From: Cryobacterium soli
Lineage (GTDB): Bacteria > Actinomycetota > Actinomycetes > Actinomycetales > Microbacteriaceae
DNA length: 64,000 nt
Reading direction: 5' to 3'
NCBI RefSeq assembly: GCF_003611035.1
Contig: NZ_CP030033.1
Span: forward strand, 2,480,001-2,544,000
Shown: positions 1-8,673 of the stretch, one piece after another
Layout: every line of letters starts with the position of its first letter
Numbering within the stretch: the first letter of the stretch is position 1
Notes under the pieces: model-generated
The model's database searches: none
Told to the model about the DNA's origin: nothing
Seen by the model: the letters and a program-made list of their open reading frames with translations, nothing else
Position numbers and translations under genes: made by a program

Positions 1-737
1 ACGCCGTCCCGTTCGACCGAGCGCATCGCATCCGGTGCCTTCTGGTCGAAGTAGAGCAGGCCGTAGGGGTTGTCCTCGAGAACCAGGATCTGGTTCTCCT
101 TGGCGATCTCGAGGATCTCCAGGCGACGCGCCCAACTGAGTGTGACGCCGGCCGGATTGTGGAAGCTGGGAATCGTGTAGAGGAATTTGATGGTGCGGCC
201 CGCGGCCTTCAGCCGAGCGATGTGCTCGCGCAGGGCCTCAGGGATCATGCCCTGGTCGTCCATGGGCACGTGGTCCACGTCCGCCTGGTACGACTTGAAG
301 ATCACCATCGCGGTGACGTAGCTCGGTCCCTCCGAGATGACGACGTCGCCCGGGTCGAGGAAGAGCTTGCTGACCAGTTCGAGGGCGTGCTGGGACCCCG
401 TGGTGACCACGACGTCGTCGGCGTTCGCCCGGATGCCCTCGAGCGCCATGACCTCGAGAATCTGCTCTCGGAACAAAGGAACTCCCTGACCAGAGCCATA
501 TTGCAGAGCTACGGGACCCTGCTTGCGCATGACGTTCTCGAGCGCGTTCATGACGAGGTCCTGCGGCAGGGCGGCGACGTAGGGCATTCCGCCGGCCAGC
601 GAGACGACTTCGGGGCGGGAGGCGACTGCGAACAGGGCGCGTACCTCGGAGGCGCGCAGGGCGGCGGCTCGCTCGGCGTAGTGGTGATACCACGGGTCGA
701 GGTTGTTACCGGCCTGGGGGGTGCCTATCGCTGTCAC
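1..737 (-). CDS. PLP-dependent aminotransferase, class I/II (partial, cut by left window edge)
   Basis: This reading frame is open to the left edge, so the C-terminal half is missing. The translated part has the fold-type I aminotransferase pattern of the 2-aminoadipate/valine-pyruvate/MocR-like group: LAGGMP near residue 40, LQYGSGQG, VVTTGSQHALEL, a YTIPSFHNPAG stretch and VLEDNPYG, which carries the Asp that contacts the pyridine nitrogen. The PLP lysine would lie beyond the edge. The GTG start at 737 is the first usable in-frame start; an upstream ATG at 740 is out of frame and closes at once. In other Microbacteriaceae such a gene lies between trxA and parB, so parB probably follows to the left (inference). 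The substrate cannot be told. Confidence 0.88.
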   Translation of the reverse strand, partial: MTAIGTPQAGNNLDPWYHHYAERAAALRASEVRALFAVASRPEVVSLAGGMPYVAALPQDLVMNALENVMRKQGPVALQYGSGQGVPLFREQILEVMALEGIRANADDVVVTTGSQHALELVSKLFLDPGDVVISEGPSYVTAMVIFKSYQADVDHVPMDDQGMIPEALREHIARLKAAGRTIKFLYTIPSFHNPAGVTLSWARRLEILEIAKENQILVLEDNPYGLLYFDQKAPDAMRSVERDG

Positions 738-822
738 GTCATGTCCGTTCTGGTGAGGCCTTAATCGTATGGGGTGCCACGCGCGGTGTCCGCATAAGCC
801 GGCGGATGCCCGGGTGAATACG

Positions 823-858
823 CAAAAACACCCGCCCGGCGAGTGCCGGGCGGGTGTT
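823..858 (-). terminator. Intrinsic terminator of trxBA
   Basis: A perfect 13-bp stem (828-840 with 845-857, loop GAGT) is followed on the minus strand by TTTTTG. It lies 27 nt beyond the trxA stop codon and would end the trxB-trxA transcript before the aminotransferase gene. Confidence 0.9.
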
Positions 859-884
859 GGGGTTCGCGAGGAACCGGCCGGCGG

Positions 885-1208
885 CTACTTGAGGTAGGCG
901 GCCAGGTCGGCTTCGAGGGCGGGCTTCGGCTTGGCGCCGATGACGGTCTTGACGACCTCGCCCTTCTGGAAGACCTTCATCGCGGGGATGGAGGTGATCA
1001 TGTACTTCGCGGCGAGGGCCGGGTGGTCGTCGACGTTCAGCTTGACGATGTCGATCTTGTCGGAGTTCTCAGCGGCGATCTGGTCGAGGATCGGGCTGAC
1101 GGCGCGACACGGGCCACACCACTCGGCCCAGAAGTCCACCAGGACGGTCTTCTCGTTGTTGATGACTTCCTGGTCGAAGGTGGCGTCGGTGACGGCGCGT
1201 GCAGACAT
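885..1208 (-). CDS. trxA: Thioredoxin
   Basis: A 107-residue cytoplasmic thioredoxin, usual length for the family. The WAEWCGPCR active site holds the redox-active CGPC near residue 32, followed by a TSIPAMKVF cis-Pro loop. It reduces protein disulfides and is recycled by the neighbouring thioredoxin reductase. The ATG start is fixed by an AAGGAG sequence 6 nt upstream. It begins 10 nt after the trxB stop codon, so the two form one transcript, with a strong terminator just downstream. Expression is probably driven by the SigR-type promoter in front of trxB. Confidence 0.97.
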   Translation of the reverse strand: MSARAVTDATFDQEVINNEKTVLVDFWAEWCGPCRAVSPILDQIAAENSDKIDIVKLNVDDHPALAAKYMITSIPAMKVFQKGEVVKTVIGAKPKPALEADLAAYLK

Positions 1209-1218
1209 GTGGTGCTCC

Positions 1219-2193
1219 TTAGTTGGTGACGGTTGCAAATTCGGGGTCGCCGGCCTGAGCCAGCAGATCCTCGGGAAGGGTAGCCAGGTAGTGCTCGGCG
1301 TCCAGAGCCGCCACGGTGCCGCTGGCGGCCGCGGTGACGGCCTGGCGGTACGTGGGGTCGATGACGTCTCCGGCGGCGAACACGCCCGCCTGGCTGGTCT
1401 TGGAGGACCGACCGGCGACAGCGATGGTGCCGTCGCTGGTGAGGTCGAGCAGGTTGTGCACGAGGTGGGTGCGCGGGTCGTTGCCGATCGCCACGAACAG
1501 GCCGCCGATCGGGAGGCTGCTTTCGGCGCCCGTGACGGTGTCGCGCAGGCGCAGGCCCTCAACGGCCTCTTCACCATCGATGCCGACGACCTCGGTGTTC
1601 CAGACGAACTCGATCTTCGGGTGCGACTTGGCGCGCTCCTGCATGATCTTGGACGCCCGCAGGGTGTCCTTGCGGTGGATGATGTACACCTTGCTGGCGA
1701 AGCGGGTGAGGAAGGTGGCCTCCTCCATGGCGGAGTCGCCACCGCCGACGACGGCGATGACCTTCTCCTTGAAAAAGAACCCGTCGCAGGTGGCGCACCA
1801 GGACACGCCCCGGCCGCTCAGACGCTCTTCATCGTGGATGCCGAGCTTGCGGTAGGCGGAGCCGGTGGCGAAGATCACCGAGAGGGCCTCGTGCGTCTCG
1901 CCGTTGCCCAGGGTCACCGACTTCACGGTGTCGCCGAATTCCAGCTTCGTGACGTCGTCGTAGATGACCTCGGTGCCGAACTTCTCGGCCTGCTCCTGCA
2001 TCTTGGCCATCAGCTCAGGGCCCTGGATTCCGTCGGCGAAGCCGGGGAAGTTCTCCACGTCGGTGGTGTTCATCAGTTCACCGCCGGCCTCGACCGAGCT
2101 GGCGATCAGGAGCGGCTTCATGTTCGCCCGCGCAGCGTAAATGGCGGCCGTGAACCCGGCAGGGCCCGAACCGATGATGATGATCTGACGCAC
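1219..2193 (-). CDS. trxB: Thioredoxin-disulfide reductase
   Basis: A 324-residue FAD/NADPH enzyme that reduces thioredoxin. Visible: the N-terminal FAD-binding GSGPAGFTAAIYAARA, the redox motif WCATC near residue 134, the NADPH-binding GGGDSAMEEATFLTRFA, and a C-terminal GVFAAGDVIDPTYRQ FAD motif. A longer frame reaches 2256, but the GTG at 2193 has AAGGAG 7 nt upstream and begins right at the FAD motif (VRQIIIIGSGPAG), so I prefer it. It heads the trxB-trxA operon. A GGAAT-N18-GTT promoter lies about 60 nt upstream, typical of the thiol-stress sigma factor SigR/SigH. Confidence 0.97.
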   Translation of the reverse strand: MRQIIIIGSGPAGFTAAIYAARANMKPLLIASSVEAGGELMNTTDVENFPGFADGIQGPELMAKMQEQAEKFGTEVIYDDVTKLEFGDTVKSVTLGNGETHEALSVIFATGSAYRKLGIHDEERLSGRGVSWCATCDGFFFKEKVIAVVGGGDSAMEEATFLTRFASKVYIIHRKDTLRASKIMQERAKSHPKIEFVWNTEVVGIDGEEAVEGLRLRDTVTGAESSLPIGGLFVAIGNDPRTHLVHNLLDLTSDGTIAVAGRSSKTSQAGVFAAGDVIDPTYRQAVTAAASGTVAALDAEHYLATLPEDLLAQAGDPEFATVTN

Positions 2194-2251
2194 GCGTAGA
2201 CTCCTTGAAATCAGTGGGAGAGACGCCCTTCGGCGCCTCACTTTCGGGTAC

Positions 2252-2277
2252 AACACATCCTAATCGGATGCTATTCC
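2252..2277 (-). promoter_or_regulatory. SigR/SigH-type promoter of trxBA
   Basis: On the minus strand GGAAT (2277-2273) is separated by exactly 18 nt from GTT (2254-2252). This is the published consensus for actinobacterial SigR/SigH, which drives trxBA in Streptomyces. The transcript would start about 50 nt before the trxB GTG. Confidence 0.85.
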
Positions 2278-2334
2278 GCGCCGGCCGGCCTCGGGCCCTG
2301 GTGCACAGCCGGCGCTCAGCGATCGGGCACCGGG

Positions 2335-3954
2335 TCAGCGGCGGAAACGCGCCTTCAATGGGGCCACAAAGCCGTGCAACTCGCTGCTGCGCATGAGCAG
2401 CAGCAGCCCGAAGTAGAGGCCGGACATGACCAGGCCGATGATGCCCATGCTGATGATCGCCGGGGCGATGCCCGACACGGCGAAACCGTCGGCGCGGGTG
2501 CCACCGAGCGTCACGAGCAGGGCGAGCCCAGCGGCGACGGGCACGACGGCCGCGACGAGGTACTTCACCAGGCTGCGGAGGATCCGCCGACCGTCAATCC
2601 CGCCGAGGCGTTTGCGCAACAACCAGGCGGCCAGGACGGCCTGCAGCGTGCCGGACACCGTCACGACGAGGGCGATGCCGAACGCGGTCCATTCCCGGGG
2701 GAGCAGCAGGCAGCCGAGCACGCCGACGACCACGAGAACGACCTGGAAGAGCGTGAAGAAGAACGGCGTGCGGGTGTCGCCGAGGGCGTAGAAGGTGCGC
2801 TGCACGACGAAGAGCACGCAGAAGGCCACCAGGCCCAGCAGATAGGCGATGATGACGTTGCCGATGGCCTGGGTCTGGGTGAAGCTCTCGTGCACGAACA
2901 CGGCCGCGAACGGGTAGGCGCACACCATGATGACGGCGCTGGCGAGCACGATCAGCAGGGTGGTGCCGCGGATCGCGGAGGACGCATCAGTGCGGAGCCG
3001 GGTGGTGTCGCCGCGTGACGCGTGCTCGCTCATCCGGGTGAAATAGGCCGTGGCGACCGAGACGGTGATGATCGAGTGCGGCAGCATGAAGATCAGCCAG
3101 GCTGTGCTGAGGACGGCCGTCGAGGCGTCCTCGCCGGAGGCGCCGGAGACGACCTGGGTCTCCACGATGCCGGCCGCGGTGGTGAGCAGCAGCATGCCGA
3201 AGGTCCAACTGGCCATCTTGCCCGCCGCGCCGAGACCGACGCCGCGGAACTTGAAGTCGGGCCGGTACCGCAGCCCGATGCGGTGCCAGAAGTAGTAGAG
3301 CACCACGGCCTGCAGCACGACACCCAGCGTTGCGCTGCCGGCCAGCAGGGCGATCATCCCGGGGGTGAAGTCGGTTGCCAGTCGCTGGCCCAGCGGGTCG
3401 GCGCCGAACAACGCCATGAACACCAGCAGCCCGGCGATGGCGATGACGTTGTTGAGCACGGGGACCCAGGTGAACGGGCCGAAAGACTTCCGGGCATTGA
3501 GCACCTCGCCCAACACCGTGTACAGGCCGTAGAAGAAGATCTGTGGCAGGCACCAGTAGGCGAACGCGATGGCCAGGGAGAGCTGTTCGGGGGAGTATCC
3601 CGGACCGATGAAGCGAGTGATGACGGGCGCGAGGAGGCTGGCGGCCAGGGTCGTGACGGCCAGGATGCCCAGGGCGAGGGTGACGAGCTTGTTGATGTAC
3701 GCCGTGCCGCCGTCGTCGTGCAGACTGGCGCGCACGATCTGGGGAACAAGCACCGCGGTGAGCACACCCCCGGCCACGATCGTGTAGACCGTGTTGGGCA
3801 GCTGGTTGGCCAGGGCGAACGCGTCGGCGCTCTGGCCGAACTGGCCGATCACCCGGGCGAAGACGATCACCTTGAGGAACCCGAGGAGCCGGGAGACCAT
3901 GGTGCCGGAGGCCAGGATCGCGCTGGCGCGGCCGACGCCGCCCTGGCTAGCCAC
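2335..3954 (-). CDS. murJ: Lipid II flippase MurJ (MviN family)
   Basis: A 539-residue polytopic membrane protein of the MOP superfamily that moves lipid II across the membrane for peptidoglycan synthesis. Visible: the family start SAILASGTMVSRLLGFLKV, then FALANQLPNTVY, repeated hydrophobic segments to the end, and RTFYALGDTRTP near residue 400. The longer open frame upstream is Pro/Ser-rich and lies inside the preceding gene, so I take the GTG at 3954 (VASQGGVGRAS). That start overlaps the end of the DUF6049 gene by 8 nt, which suggests translational coupling. In mycobacteria mviN sits in the same neighbourhood. A short basic tail (LKARFRR) ends the protein, without the kinase-like extension of mycobacterial MviN. 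Confidence 0.95.
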   Translation of the reverse strand: MASQGGVGRASAILASGTMVSRLLGFLKVIVFARVIGQFGQSADAFALANQLPNTVYTIVAGGVLTAVLVPQIVRASLHDDGGTAYINKLVTLALGILAVTTLAASLLAPVITRFIGPGYSPEQLSLAIAFAYWCLPQIFFYGLYTVLGEVLNARKSFGPFTWVPVLNNVIAIAGLLVFMALFGADPLGQRLATDFTPGMIALLAGSATLGVVLQAVVLYYFWHRIGLRYRPDFKFRGVGLGAAGKMASWTFGMLLLTTAAGIVETQVVSGASGEDASTAVLSTAWLIFMLPHSIITVSVATAYFTRMSEHASRGDTTRLRTDASSAIRGTTLLIVLASAVIMVCAYPFAAVFVHESFTQTQAIGNVIIAYLLGLVAFCVLFVVQRTFYALGDTRTPFFFTLFQVVLVVVGVLGCLLLPREWTAFGIALVVTVSGTLQAVLAAWLLRKRLGGIDGRRILRSLVKYLVAAVVPVAAGLALLVTLGGTRADGFAVSGIAPAIISMGIIGLVMSGLYFGLLLLMRSSELHGFVAPLKARFRR

Positions 3955-6325
3955 GGGGAGCCGTCGGCAGGTCGTCGGGTTCGATGGTCGGTGCGGTGGT
4001 CGGCTCGGGGTCGACGGCGGGCCCAGAGTCGGTGGCCGGTTCAGAGTCGGTGGCCGGTTCAGCGGAAGCGATGGGCGCGGCGTCGGCGCCGGACTCGGCA
4101 TCCGGGTCCGCCTCCGCGCGGGCCGCGAGGGCCCGGTCGCTGCGACGGTGCACGATGTTGCGCCAGACGCCGAAGCCGAAGAAGAGCACCACGAGCGCGG
4201 CGAAGATTCGCGATCCGATGCCTTCCCAGTCGGCGCGGACATTCACCGAGATCAGCGACGGCTGGTCGATCGCGGCGCCGGACGGGGTGAAGAGGGAGAC
4301 CCGCAGGGTCACCGCGCCGTTGCCGACCGCGGCGGTGACCGGAATGGATACGGTCTTGGCGGAGCTGGCATCGAGGACGGCCTCGACGTCGTTGCCCACC
4401 ACCAGGCGGCCGTTGGACGGCACCACCTGCACGCGCACGGTGACGGCCTGGCCGAGGGCGTTGTTGAGGGTGATGGGGATGTCGACCTTGCTGCCGACGA
4501 CGTTGATGGGCCCGGTGGTCGTGACCGTGATGGACTGCAGCACCTTGTGCGACTCCGCGAGATCGTCACCGACCGCAGCGCGCCACCCGGTGCTGTCGGA
4601 CTGCCAGGCGGGCGCCAGCAGGGCGAGCAACGCCAGCCGGTTGGGCGCCGTGACGGCGACGGGGTCCGCGAGGGCGGTGGAGAAGTCGTTGAGTTCTCTC
4701 TCGCGGTCGACCAGGCGGGTGGCCAGGTCGACGGTTCCGGTCGGTTCGGTCCGTGGGGCGAAGGTGACGCTCGTCGAAACGGGCGTCGCCGCGGCTTCGG
4801 TGAGCGTGGTGGGCGCATACCAGGGCAAATCGTTGAGGGCCTGGATGGTCTGGGCGAGCCGCGTGGCGGTGGGCGGCCAGCCGCGGTCCATCGTGGCGAG
4901 GAGGGTCCGTGCGGCGCCGGGATTCGCGGCGGCGACCACGGCAATCTGCGACGAAACCTCGGCCATCGCGGCGCGCCAGGCGTCGTCTGTGGTGGCGGTG
5001 GCGGCGGCGCGCAGCGCCGTGGAGATGGCGGAGTCGTCCACCAGACCGAGCTCGTCCGAACTGAGGGCGGTGGTGGTGCTCGCCGTGACGTCCTCGTCGG
5101 ACTGCGTGACGTTACCGGAGGCGAGGATCGTGGTGGTCAGGCCCGCGGCCGCGAACGCGGCCAGGTCGCCCTGGGCGACGACGTTGTCGGCGGGCCAGGC
5201 GATCGTCGTGGAGGTGTAGTCCCAGGCGAGCAGCTGCTCCAACGTGGGCACCGTGCTCGTCGGTGACTCGGGGGTGGACGTGGGGGCGGGAGTGGCCGGA
5301 TCTGTGGCGTCGGACGGCCCGGCCGGCGGTGTGACCGGTTCCGACGCGGCAAACAGGTTCGGGTCGATGGCGAAGTCGAGCGAGAGCGCAGCGGGCACTC
5401 CGGAGGCCCCGGCCTGCACGGCCAGCGAGGGGTCGGCATCCGCATACCCGAGTGGGAATATATCGTTCTCGGCCTGGTCGAGCCGGGCCAGCCACTCGAC
5501 GGCGGTGGGCGGTGCGGCGCTGCCAAGCAGCCGGATCGACGCGATGATCATGGGGTCGATGGCGATGGCGACGGGTTTGTCGATGATGCCGTCGAGCTGT
5601 CGGGTGAGGATCCCGGAGGAGGCGGTGTACGCGGCGAGGTCCTCCGCGCCGATGATGCCGGTGCGGCCGGCCGGGGTGGTGATGGGCATCGCCACGGCGA
5701 GGTCGACCGGGGTGACCGTGGGCACCTGGGTCGTCGATGTGTCGGGGTACCAGACGAAGGTGGACTGGCCGGACGCCCGGACGGTGTCGTCGGTGCTCAG
5801 TGTCGCGGCGATGCCGCGCGGTCCCCACGGGCTCCAGTCGAACAGCCCCAGCGACGCGTTGGGCACGGTGACGTCCACGCTCACGGTGCTGTGCGGTTGC
5901 ACGGGAGCGGTCAGCGGCACGTTCAGCATCAGCTCACCGGAGTCGCGGTCATCGTCGGGGTCGAGCCAGTCGTTGAGGGCGGTGCGGGTGGTGAGGGCGC
6001 GCTCGGCCAGGTAGACCCCGACCGTCGCGGAGGAGAGCGGGGAGACCGAATCGTTGGTCACGCTGACGGACAGGTGCAGGTCTTCGCCGATGTGCAGGAT
6101 CGACGAGGTGCTCGGCGAGAGGGCCAGAGTGATGGAGTCGTCATCCTTCGCCGTGGGAACCGCATTCGTTGCCGCCGTGGCGACCGGTGCCGGTGCGGCC
6201 GCAGCGGACTGGCCCACTGCCAGGGCGGGAAACAACACCAGCGGGGCAGAGAGCAGCAGGGCGAGAAGACGGCGCCGTGTTCTGGGGAGCGCGGGCCGAC
6301 GCGCGTTATTCCGATCGGCCACCAT
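3947..6325 (-). CDS. DUF6049 family exported membrane-anchored protein
   Basis: A 792-residue protein of unknown function, conserved upstream of murJ in actinobacteria (Rv3909 in M. tuberculosis). It has an Arg-rich N-terminus and a signal peptide (RRRLLALLLSAPLVLFPALA, residues 18-37), a long Thr/Ala/Asp-rich extracytoplasmic part with Ig-like stretches, a C-terminal membrane span (IFAALVVLFFGFGVWR) and an acidic Pro/Glu/Asp cytoplasmic tail. I chose ATG 6325 because TAGAAT ends 7 nt upstream, giving a leaderless mRNA, and the signal peptide follows directly; the longer frame is a shadow of pcnA. Coupled to murJ, it probably serves cell-wall assembly (inference). The NUDIX gene that sits between it and pcnA in mycobacteria is absent. 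Confidence 0.85.
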   Translation of the reverse strand: MVADRNNARRPALPRTRRRLLALLLSAPLVLFPALAVGQSAAAAPAPVATAATNAVPTAKDDDSITLALSPSTSSILHIGEDLHLSVSVTNDSVSPLSSATVGVYLAERALTTRTALNDWLDPDDDRDSGELMLNVPLTAPVQPHSTVSVDVTVPNASLGLFDWSPWGPRGIAATLSTDDTVRASGQSTFVWYPDTSTTQVPTVTPVDLAVAMPITTPAGRTGIIGAEDLAAYTASSGILTRQLDGIIDKPVAIAIDPMIIASIRLLGSAAPPTAVEWLARLDQAENDIFPLGYADADPSLAVQAGASGVPAALSLDFAIDPNLFAASEPVTPPAGPSDATDPATPAPTSTPESPTSTVPTLEQLLAWDYTSTTIAWPADNVVAQGDLAAFAAAGLTTTILASGNVTQSDEDVTASTTTALSSDELGLVDDSAISTALRAAATATTDDAWRAAMAEVSSQIAVVAAANPGAARTLLATMDRGWPPTATRLAQTIQALNDLPWYAPTTLTEAAATPVSTSVTFAPRTEPTGTVDLATRLVDRERELNDFSTALADPVAVTAPNRLALLALLAPAWQSDSTGWRAAVGDDLAESHKVLQSITVTTTGPINVVGSKVDIPITLNNALGQAVTVRVQVVPSNGRLVVGNDVEAVLDASSAKTVSIPVTAAVGNGAVTLRVSLFTPSGAAIDQPSLISVNVRADWEGIGSRIFAALVVLFFGFGVWRNIVHRRSDRALAARAEADPDAESGADAAPIASAEPATDSEPATDSGPAVDPEPTTAPTIEPDDLPTAPRG

Positions 6326-6332
6326 GTACGGG

Positions 6333-6338
6333 ATTCTA
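6333..6338 (-). promoter_or_regulatory. -10 element, leaderless transcript of the DUF6049 gene
   Basis: TAGAAT on the minus strand, 7 nt from the ATG at 6325. Transcription would begin at the start codon. No ribosome binding site is present. Confidence 0.6.
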
Positions 6339-6403
6339 CGGCGTACGCAGCGCAGAACCCTCCGCGTGCGCTGGGCGGCACGCGGCAGCGCGGGACGAGC
6401 CAG

Positions 6404-6409
6404 TACCAT
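6404..6409 (+). promoter_or_regulatory. -10 element, leaderless transcript of pcnA
   Basis: TACCAT ends 7 nt before ATG 6417, which favours that start over the in-frame ATG at 6408 that lies inside the hexamer. It is divergent from the -10 of the DUF6049 gene. Confidence 0.5.
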
Positions 6410-6416
6410 GGGGGTC

Positions 6417-7847
6417 ATGCAGAGCGTCGCGGCAGCCCTCGCAAGACTGGGCGACCTGGCTGCCTCCCCCACCATTTCCCGTTTGGCGGATGCGTTCGCG
6501 GACGCCGGTTTCGAACTGGCCCTCGTCGGCGGTCCGGTGCGAGACGCGTTCCTGGACCGCGTCACCAACGACCTCGATTTCACCACCGACGCCACCCCGG
6601 AGCAGATCCTCACCATCGTGAAGCCGATCGCCGAGGCGCATTGGGACATCGGCCGGGCCTTCGGCACCATCGGCGCCCAGATCGCCGGCGAGAAGGTGGA
6701 GATCACCACCTACCGCGCCGACAGTTACGACGGCCAGACCCGTCGCCCCGACGTGGTGTTCGGCTCCAGCCTGGAGGACGACCTGCTGCGCCGCGATTTC
6801 ACGGTGAACGCCCTGGCGCTGCGGCTGCCGCAGGTGACGCTCGTCGATCCGTCCAACGGAATCGACGATCTCCTCAACGGGGTTCTGCGCACGCCGACGG
6901 CGCCCGAGATCTCGTTCGGCGATGACCCGCTGCGGATGATGCGGGCCGCGCGGTTCACCGCGCAGCTCGGCTTCACCCTCGAGCTGGAGACCGCGGTGGC
7001 CATGTCGGCCATGGCCTCGAGCATCGACATCATCTCGGCGGAACGCGTCGGCGACGAACTCGGAAAGCTGCTGCGGGCGGACAACCCGCGGGCCGGCATC
7101 GAACTGCTCGTGGAGTCGGGCCTGGCCGCCATCGTTCTGCCGGAGATCCCCGACCTGCGCCTCGAGGTGGATGAGCACCACCACCACAAGGACGTCTACC
7201 AGCACACCCTCACGGTGCTCGATCAGGCCATCGGATATGAGAGGTCGCGCAAGAACCTCGCCGAGCCCGACCTCGTGGTGCGCTTGGCGGCGCTGCTGCA
7301 CGACATCGGCAAGCCGGCGACCCGGCGCCTCGAGCCCGGCGGCGTGGTGAGCTTCTACCACCACGACGTGGTCGGTTCGAAGCTGGCGAAGAAGCGACTG
7401 CGCGCGCTGCGTTTCGACAACGACACCATCTCGGCCGTCTCCCGGCTGGTCGAACTGCACCTGCGGTTCTTCGGCTACACCGAGGGCGCCTGGACCGACT
7501 CGGCTGTGCGCCGCTACGTGCGCGACGCCGGGGACCAGTTGGAACGGCTGCACATCCTCACCCGCGCCGACGTGACCACCCGCAACCGCCGCAAGGCCGA
7601 CCGGCTGGGCTTCGCGTACGACGACCTCGAGCAGCGCATCAGTGAACTCGCCGCTCAGGAAGAAATGGAAGCGGTACGCCCCGACCTCGATGGTGAGGAG
7701 ATCATGGCGGTACTCGGGCTCACGCCCGGACGCGAGGTCGGCGAGGCCTACCGTTACCTGCTGGAGCAGCGCCTGGACGACGGCCCGCTCGGCACCGAGG
7801 AAGCCACCCGCCGGCTGCAGTCCTGGTGGGCCGCGCGCGAGGCTTGA
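6417..7847 (+). CDS. pcnA: CCA tRNA nucleotidyltransferase / poly(A) polymerase family
   Basis: A 476-residue class II nucleotidyltransferase that adds or repairs the CCA end of tRNAs. Near the N-terminus are ALVGGPVRDAFLDR and the catalytic DLDFTTD (DxD), then EITTYRAD and RRDFTVNALAL, then an HD-type domain with AALLHDIGKP near residue 300 preceded by a His-rich EHHHHKDVYQHT. This is the bacterial PcnA/Cca layout with an HD domain. ATG 6408 is an alternative start, but the -10 spacing favours 6417. It diverges from the DUF6049-murJ unit as in other actinobacteria. Confidence 0.93.
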   Translation: MQSVAAALARLGDLAASPTISRLADAFADAGFELALVGGPVRDAFLDRVTNDLDFTTDATPEQILTIVKPIAEAHWDIGRAFGTIGAQIAGEKVEITTYRADSYDGQTRRPDVVFGSSLEDDLLRRDFTVNALALRLPQVTLVDPSNGIDDLLNGVLRTPTAPEISFGDDPLRMMRAARFTAQLGFTLELETAVAMSAMASSIDIISAERVGDELGKLLRADNPRAGIELLVESGLAAIVLPEIPDLRLEVDEHHHHKDVYQHTLTVLDQAIGYERSRKNLAEPDLVVRLAALLHDIGKPATRRLEPGGVVSFYHHDVVGSKLAKKRLRALRFDNDTISAVSRLVELHLRFFGYTEGAWTDSAVRRYVRDAGDQLERLHILTRADVTTRNRRKADRLGFAYDDLEQRISELAAQEEMEAVRPDLDGEEIMAVLGLTPGREVGEAYRYLLEQRLDDGPLGTEEATRRLQSWWAAREA

Positions 7848-7975
7848 CCCCTCTGGGATGAGCTCCTCCTCCACAGCCTCGTCGCGTGGTGCCGTTCTGC
7901 ACAGCATCGCGCCCCACGGCGGTGGTGGCCCCGGCGGCAGGCACTGTCGGGGCATGGAAACCACCGAAGCGCCCT

Positions 7976-7991
7976 TGTTCCACGTGAAACG
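7976..7991. promoter_or_regulatory. parS-like centromere site
   Basis: TGTTCCACGTGAAACG matches the ParB binding site TGTTCCACGTGAAACA at 15 of 16 positions; only the last base differs. ParB loads here and spreads to segregate the origin region. It lies outside coding sequence, in a neighbourhood that in relatives is next to parAB. Confidence 0.88.
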
Positions 7992-8048
7992 TCGCACCCT
8001 GCTCGGACAGTCCGACACCGAGCGGTGGCGCTTGGCTCGCCGTTCGGG

Positions 8049-8054
8049 TAGTCT
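8049..8054 (+). promoter_or_regulatory. Probable -10 element of the rpsF operon
   Basis: TAGTCT about 110 nt before rpsF. The -35 region (about 8026-8031, TGGCGC) is poor, so the assignment rests on the hexamer and on the structured leader that follows. Confidence 0.4.
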
Positions 8055-8059
8055 TGGCA

Positions 8060-8110
8060 GGTTGTCTGTGTGCCGGAGTCCCGGCCTCCACGTTCAACAC
8101 ATGCACAACC
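8060..8110 (+). promoter_or_regulatory. Structured leader of rpsF, candidate S6:S18 autoregulatory element
   Basis: Three nested pairings: GGTTGT (8060-8065) with ACAACC (8105-8110), TGTGT (8067-8071) with ACACA (8097-8101), and GCCGG (8072-8076) with CCGGC (8081-8085). Leaders of rpsF operons in many bacteria bind the S6:S18 complex; the same role here is an inference from position and fold. Confidence 0.4.
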
Positions 8111-8163
8111 CTCCTGTTGCAGAAATACTGCAGCCGTTTTAGTCCGAAGGAGGTGGGTTAGTC

Positions 8164-8670
8164 ATGCATCAGTACGAGTTGATGGTTATCCTCGATCCCG
8201 AGATCGATGAGCGCACCGTAGCTCCCAGCCTTGACAAGTTCCTCAACGTTGTTCGCAACGATGGTGGAACCATTGACAAGGTTGACGTTTGGGGTCGCCG
8301 CCGTCTCGCATACGAGATCAACAAGAAGGCCGAGGGCATCTACGCCGTCGTCGACTTCACCGCGAACGCTTCAGCAACTGCCGAGCTCGACCGCCAGCTG
8401 AAGCTGTCGGAAGCCGTCATGCGCACCAAGGTTCTCCGCGCCGAAGAGGGCATCGCCCAGGTTGCCGTCGCAAGCAAGCTTGCCGCCGAGAAGGCCGCCC
8501 GCAAGGCTGCCAACCCGAAGGCTGCTGCTGCTCCGGTCAAGGCCGACGCTCCTGCCGCAGCTCCCGCTGCCAAGGTCGCCGCTTCCGCGAAGCCCGCAGC
8601 TGCCCCGGCAGCTCCGGTCGCCGTGGACGCTCCTGCCGAGGCAGACGCCGACAAGGCAAGCGACAAGTAG
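8164..8670 (+). CDS. rpsF: 30S ribosomal protein S6
   Basis: First gene of the rpsF-ssb-rpsR-rplI operon. The first 96 residues are a complete S6 ([16 protein letters not shown], then [13 protein letters not shown] and a YAVVDF strand), which binds S18 on the platform of the small subunit. About 72 further residues form an Ala/Pro/Lys/Asp-rich, probably disordered tail; such tails are seen on ribosomal proteins of several Microbacteriaceae, and its job is unknown. Start fixed by GAAGGAGGTGG 7-8 nt upstream. Confidence 0.97.
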   Translation: MHQYELMVILDPEIDERTVAPSLDKFLNVVRNDGGTIDKVDVWGRRRLAYEINKKAEGIYAVVDFTANASATAELDRQLKLSEAVMRTKVLRAEEGIAQVAVASKLAAEKAARKAANPKAAAAPVKADAPAAAPAAKVAASAKPAAAPAAPVAVDAPAEADADKASDK

Positions 8671-8673
8671 CCC

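Larger units (their letters stand above)
7848..8163. other. pcnA-rpsF intergenic region (316 nt)
   Basis: No gene is visible. The stretch holds a parS-like site (7976-7991), a -10 hexamer for the ribosomal operon (TAGTCT, 8049-8054) and a structured leader (8060-8110) ending in a strong GAAGGAGGTGG ribosome binding site before rpsF. Confidence 0.8.

Noticed and set aside
3791..5266. 491-residue plus-strand frame over murJ and the DUF6049 gene
   Set aside because: Gly/Arg-rich with no recognisable domain, antisense to two well-supported genes.
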